Assembly (NCBI RefSeq): GCF_037976325.1
Contig: NZ_CP150265.1
Location: forward strand, 4,273,501-4,337,500
Direction of reading: 5' to 3'
DNA length: 64,000 nucleotides
Source of the DNA: Paenibacillus sp. FSL K6-3182
GTDB taxonomy: Bacteria; Bacillota; Bacilli; Paenibacillales; Paenibacillaceae
Part shown: piece by piece, positions 60,798 through 64,000 of the stretch
Layout: each line of letters begins with the position of its first letter
Position numbering within the stretch: the first letter of the stretch is position 1
The notes under the pieces: generated by a model
Seen by the model: only the letters and a program-made list of their open reading frames with translations
Database searches by the model: none
Told to the model about the DNA's origin: nothing
Translations under genes and position numbers: made by a program

Positions 60798-61958
60798 TTA
60801 TTTTGTTAAAAGCACGCGATGTAAACCCTGGCTGCCTCCAGGTGCCGTTCCTATATATAAATATCCGTTATGACTTACAGCCGTAGTTACACCATATAGT
60901 GAGCCTTCTGGATCATGCCAGCTTTCGATAAGCTCTCCCTGCGGACTGAACACAGCAGCAAGCCCATGCTTCGCCGGTGCGCTTGCACCGCTAAGCAGCG
61001 ATTCTGGCAATTTGGCCATGGTACCGGCCAACCAAGGGCTGCGATGCATCTGATCTACAAAAGAGATGCGATTCGTGAAGATGCCCACCCAGAATTGACC
61101 ATGCTCATCACGTGTAATATTGTCTGGGAAGCCTGCGAGATTTTCCGCAAAAATATCAGATGTCCCCTTCTTTGTTCCCTTGAGCCAGTATCTAGTCAAC
61201 TGGTAATGATATGATTCCGCAACAAGCACAAAATCTTCATCCGCAGACAAGGCAACCCCGTTTGCAAAATAGAGGCCTTCCAACAGGACGGTCGTCTGTT
61301 TGGTCATTGGATCGTACTTCAGCAAACGTCCATGCGGCTTATTCTCGGCAATTTCTTTAAATGTCACCTTGCCATAGTTCGAGGTATCGGAAAAATAAAT
61401 TGAGCCGTCCTGGGCAATATCAAGCTCGTTAGCTAAATAGATCGGCTGGCCGTCCACTTGATCAGCCAATACCTCTATGCTCCCGGAAGGGTTTATAGAC
61501 AGCAGTCCCTTCTGGATATCAGTAACGATCAAATCGCCATTGGCATCGAATTTAAGCCCATTAGGCGTTCCTTTAGTGTCTGCAAATACTTGGGCTTCTT
61601 GCGGATTGCCATCTGCATCGAAACCAACCTTGTAAATTTTCCCGTCAGAATCTCCTGTATATAGCGTACCCTCTTTATCAAACGTAATGAATTCCGGAGA
61701 TTTAGGGGCATCCGTAACAAGCTCAGCTGAGCTGAGTTTATTGTTCTGTTGCCACGGACCAGGTTCCTTAAAAGAGGGACCTGTCGGCGCGATCCATTTT
61801 GCTGGTGTGATAGGTGAAGGTACAAGTGAAAAAATGATTATTCCAAGAAGCATCACCGCAAGCAATGATAATACCACTCTTCGAGCTTTACGACTCGGGC
61901 GTTTAGGACTATTCAAGCCTTCATTAGATTTAACGGAACGAACTGGTTTATTGGGCAT
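60798..61958 (-). CDS. SMP-30/strictosidine-synthase-like beta-propeller, membrane anchored
   Basis: 386 residues. N-terminal cytoplasmic lysine/arginine-rich tail and one membrane helix (VVLSLLAVMLLGIIIFSLVP), then a six-bladed beta-propeller outside. The strictosidine-synthase/APMAP-type block is clear: FANGVALSADEDFVLVAESYHYQLTRYWLKG, with GFPDNITRDEHGQFWVGI later. Family members hydrolyse lactones or esters or bind small molecules. ATG at 61958; 31 bases after the MDR gene's stop. Function in this operon unknown. Confidence 0.82.
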   Translation of the reverse strand: MPNKPVRSVKSNEGLNSPKRPSRKARRVVLSLLAVMLLGIIIFSLVPSPITPAKWIAPTGPSFKEPGPWQQNNKLSSAELVTDAPKSPEFITFDKEGTLYTGDSDGKIYKVGFDADGNPQEAQVFADTKGTPNGLKFDANGDLIVTDIQKGLLSINPSGSIEVLADQVDGQPIYLANELDIAQDGSIYFSDTSNYGKVTFKEIAENKPHGRLLKYDPMTKQTTVLLEGLYFANGVALSADEDFVLVAESYHYQLTRYWLKGTKKGTSDIFAENLAGFPDNITRDEHGQFWVGIFTNRISFVDQMHRSPWLAGTMAKLPESLLSGASAPAKHGLAAVFSPQGELIESWHDPEGSLYGVTTAVSHNGYLYIGTAPGGSQGLHRVLLTK

Positions 61959-61989
61959 TATAGCGCCTCCTATGTCATGTCAGTGAGAT

Positions 61990-63003
61990 TTAAATTTGGA
62001 CTACGATTTTACCGAAATATTGCTTTCCTTCAGCCAAGAGCGCGAATGCTTCTCCAATTCGATCCAGAGGGAATACGTGGTCGATGACAGGATGTAAATG
62101 ATGATGGGCAATCGCTCGATTCATCTTTTCAAAGTGATCACGGTTGCCGACTTGACTGCCGCGAATAGTTGCGGCTTTCTGCAAGATGCCAGTGACATCG
62201 TATTCCGGAATGGTCAAGCCCGTTAAGAACCCGACCATACTCAAGGTCCCTCCAACACGTAGCGCATTGATGGATTTTACCATTGTTGCCGCTCCGCCAA
62301 TATCCAGAACATGATCGACGCCGCAGCCAGTCACCTCTAACACCGCCTTATCCCAATCGGGAACTTCCGAATAATTGATCGTTTCCCATGCGCCAAGAGC
62401 TTTTGCTCGTTCCAGCTTGGCGTTGCTGCTCGATGTGATGATGGCCCGCGCTCCAGCCATAAGAGAGAACTGAAGCCCGAAGATGGAAACACCCCCTGTT
62501 CCTTGCAGCAGCACGGTATCACCCGCTTTCAAACCACCGTATTCCATTAGCATGCTCCATGCGGTTAAAGCTGCGATCGGCAAGGTGGAAGCCTCCTCCC
62601 ACGTGAGGTGATCGGGAATAGGAACGACTCCGTTTTCATTCAGAACGACATACTCGGCCGCCACTCCGTTCAACGGACCTCCCAGACTGTCTCTTAACAC
62701 CTTTGCTCTTGGGCTGCCGGCAATGAATTGCTGTTGAAAATTACCAGCTACTCGGTCTCCAACCTGAAACTTTGTTACTCCTTGGCCAACGGCTATAACT
62801 TCTCCCGCTCCGTCTGATATTGGAATGAAGGGAAATTTGATGTCGATCGGCATTAATCCGCTCAGAATCACTAGATCCCGGTAATTAAGAGAAGCTGCCC
62901 TCATGCGGATCAGCACCTCCTGAGGACCCGGCGTTGGTATTTCAAGTTCCACCAGGGTTAATTCCTCAAATCCAAATCCGTTTTTCAGTTGTATAGCTTT
63001 CAT
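61990..63003 (-). CDS. MDR family NAD(P)H oxidoreductase (zinc-type alcohol dehydrogenase-like)
   Basis: 337 residues of the medium-chain dehydrogenase/reductase superfamily. GroES-like N-terminal domain with RAASLNYRDLVILSGLMP, PISDGAGEVIAVGQGVTKFQVGDRV, then the cofactor domain with GDTVLLQGTGGVSIFGLQF (glycine-rich motif) and ELKLERAKALGAWETINY-type segment. Structural and catalytic zinc ligands of classic ADH are not evident, so a quinone-oxidoreductase-like enzyme is likely. Its ATG overlaps the SDR's stop (ATGA). Operon context suggests a small-molecule oxidation pathway. Confidence 0.9.
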   Translation of the reverse strand: MKAIQLKNGFGFEELTLVELEIPTPGPQEVLIRMRAASLNYRDLVILSGLMPIDIKFPFIPISDGAGEVIAVGQGVTKFQVGDRVAGNFQQQFIAGSPRAKVLRDSLGGPLNGVAAEYVVLNENGVVPIPDHLTWEEASTLPIAALTAWSMLMEYGGLKAGDTVLLQGTGGVSIFGLQFSLMAGARAIITSSSNAKLERAKALGAWETINYSEVPDWDKAVLEVTGCGVDHVLDIGGAATMVKSINALRVGGTLSMVGFLTGLTIPEYDVTGILQKAATIRGSQVGNRDHFEKMNRAIAHHHLHPVIDHVFPLDRIGEAFALLAEGKQYFGKIVVQI

Positions 63004-63842
63004 CGTATTGTCCTCCCTGAAAGATCAGATTGATTACCCGAATTCCTATTATTACTGGATCCATTGCGCGGACGAAGCATGCTTCCAACAAGCCGAAGAC
63101 CTTGCTTTCGTGTAATGAAACGCCCTAACTGCGCCCCGATATAGTTCTGCATACCAGGAACGACATACATTTTCCCTTCCTTTAATGCACGAAGTGCAAC
63201 CTCTACGACTCTTTCCGGAGTGTCTTTCTTTCCGACGGAGGCTTCTTCCGCTCCTACGACATTAAAGAAACTGGTATCCGTCGAACCGGGACAAAGTGCG
63301 AAGAATTTTATGCCGCGATCGCGGTTTTCCCAATATAACGCTTGAGTAAACGACAAGACAAAAGCTTTCGTCGCCCCATATACGGCCATATAGGGAAGCG
63401 GCTGAAATCCGGCGGTTGAAGCAACATTGATAACTGTACCTGAGCTTCTGCGCAACATGTCCGGCAAGAACAAGTGGGTCATATCTACAACAGCGGCGAC
63501 ATTGAGCATAACTTCTTCATGTTGACGCTCACCTGACACTTCTTCAAACAAACCATGTGTAGCAAAGCCAGCATTGTTGATCAGCAGTTCAATATCCACT
63601 TTCAAAAATCGACATTGCTGAAATATTTCGCTAGGTGCACCCTCCTTCGCAAGATCCATTGTGATAACCTCTGCTTTGATGCCATACTTCTTTCTGAGCT
63701 CTGATGCCAGGCTATCAAGCTTGCTCTTCGACCTTGCCACGAGAACCAAATTACTGCCTTGTTTTGCCAGTTGTCTCGCGAATTGCTCTCCAATACCGGA
63801 AGAAGCTCCCGTAATAAGTGACCATTTTCCTTGAATTGTCAA
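63000..63842 (-). CDS. Short-chain dehydrogenase/reductase
   Basis: 280 residues. N-terminal LITGASSGIGEQFARQLAKQG (TGxxxGIG motif), NNAG in LLINNAGFATHGLF, catalytic Ser in INVASTAGFQ and the YxxxK pair in AVYGATKAF, all in order. Resembles SDRs of the DltE/YqjQ group that carry a C-terminal extension. ATG at 63842. It is the first gene of the operon with the MDR and SMP-30-like genes. A redox role on a hydrophobic substrate is a guess. Confidence 0.93.
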   Translation of the reverse strand: MTIQGKWSLITGASSGIGEQFARQLAKQGSNLVLVARSKSKLDSLASELRKKYGIKAEVITMDLAKEGAPSEIFQQCRFLKVDIELLINNAGFATHGLFEEVSGERQHEEVMLNVAAVVDMTHLFLPDMLRRSSGTVINVASTAGFQPLPYMAVYGATKAFVLSFTQALYWENRDRGIKFFALCPGSTDTSFFNVVGAEEASVGKKDTPERVVEVALRALKEGKMYVVPGMQNYIGAQLGRFITRKQGLRLVGSMLRPRNGSSNNRNSGNQSDLSGRTIR

Positions 63843-63879
63843 GTGTCAACTCTCCTTTTAAATACAATGTTTTATTATA

Positions 63880-63965
63880 GAAACAATGTTACCAAAACCC
63901 CAAAAGTTATCCCCACTTCCCGAGGGAGTAAGGAATCGTTGTGTTATGTTTGGTAACAGTGTTTC
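63880..63965 (-). promoter_or_regulatory. Paired inverted operator repeats upstream of the SDR operon
   Basis: GAAACAATGTTACC (63880-63893) and its near-exact reverse complement GGTAACAGTGTTTC (63952-63965) lie 38 and 110 bases before the SDR ATG. Each is itself a near-palindrome, GWAACAnTGTTWC, of the kind bound by TetR/AcrR repressors. The regulator is not in the window; it may lie beyond base 64000. The -10/-35 elements were not pinned down. Confidence 0.6.
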
Positions 63966-64000
63966 TTATTGGTTTCATTGTAACTGCCCTTTTTTAGAAA

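Overview
The window looks like chromosome of a Paenibacillus-type, endospore-forming Firmicute. This rests on a GerA-type germinant receptor, a spore-coat-like glycosyltransferase/kinase pair, LplABC/YesMN-style sugar uptake modules, a BirA-box biotin operon, strong AGGAGG ribosome binding sites and low-to-moderate GC. Almost every gene lies on the minus strand. No rRNA, tRNA or CRISPR array was seen. The species was not identified.

Layout. (1) 1-2.75 kb: biotin operon bioA-bioD-bioB (bioB runs off the left edge) behind a textbook BirA operator. (2) 2.9-12.6 kb: a complete opine-metallophore locus in the S. aureus order cntK-L-M-A-B-C-D-F-E, behind a strong promoter with two Zur-like boxes. 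Histidine racemase, nicotianamine-synthase-like enzyme and opine dehydrogenase make the metallophore; a MFS pump exports it and a Dpp-like ABC system takes the metal complex back. CntK presence and an Asp in CntM at the 2-oxoacid selectivity position predict a staphylopine-type product. (3) 12.8-16 kb: debris (epimerase and ferredoxin-NADP reductase fragments), a GNAT enzyme and a second, orphan nicotianamine-synthase-like gene. (4) 16-18.2 kb: MarR regulator, membrane protein and NmrA-like oxidoreductase with shared operator sequences. (5) 18.2-22 kb: a Rossmann/TIR-like protein, a glycerophosphodiesterase, a broken mgtC, a metallophosphoesterase and a GH43 enzyme. (6) 22-25.5 kb: a duplicated intergenic element, then the spore-coat-type GT4/CotS-like pair.

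(7) 26.8-39.2 kb: a nine-gene operon that looks like a pectin/rhamnogalacturonan utilisation locus: alpha/beta hydrolase, pectin-acetylesterase-like enzyme, TetR, YesM/YesN two-component system, LplA-type binding protein, GH106-like hydrolase and two permeases. It sits behind a consensus promoter with a palindrome at +1. (8) 39.4-43.5 kb: gerA-type operon (AB-AA-AC order) with a divergent two-helix D-subunit candidate. (9) 43.6-50.2 kb: DUF1349 protein, ArsR/MFS relics, LysR regulator, HD-domain protein, PhyH dioxygenase and AraC regulator. (10) 50.2-57 kb: a second CUT1 sugar ABC transporter with its own YesM/YesN pair and two cre-like sites. (11) 57-60.8 kb: transposase remnant, an in-frame tandem duplication of a chloramphenicol-phosphotransferase-like kinase and a broken SDR. 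(12) 60.8-64 kb: SDR, MDR oxidoreductase and SMP-30-like protein in one operon behind paired operator-like inverted repeats.

Most coherent biology: zinc-responsive metallophore production and recapture, plant cell-wall glycan use, and spore germination. Strongest candidates for something new: the orphan second NAS-like enzyme near an intact cnt operon, the duplicated kinase with one arm lacking the catalytic Asp, and the TIR/NDT-like protein.
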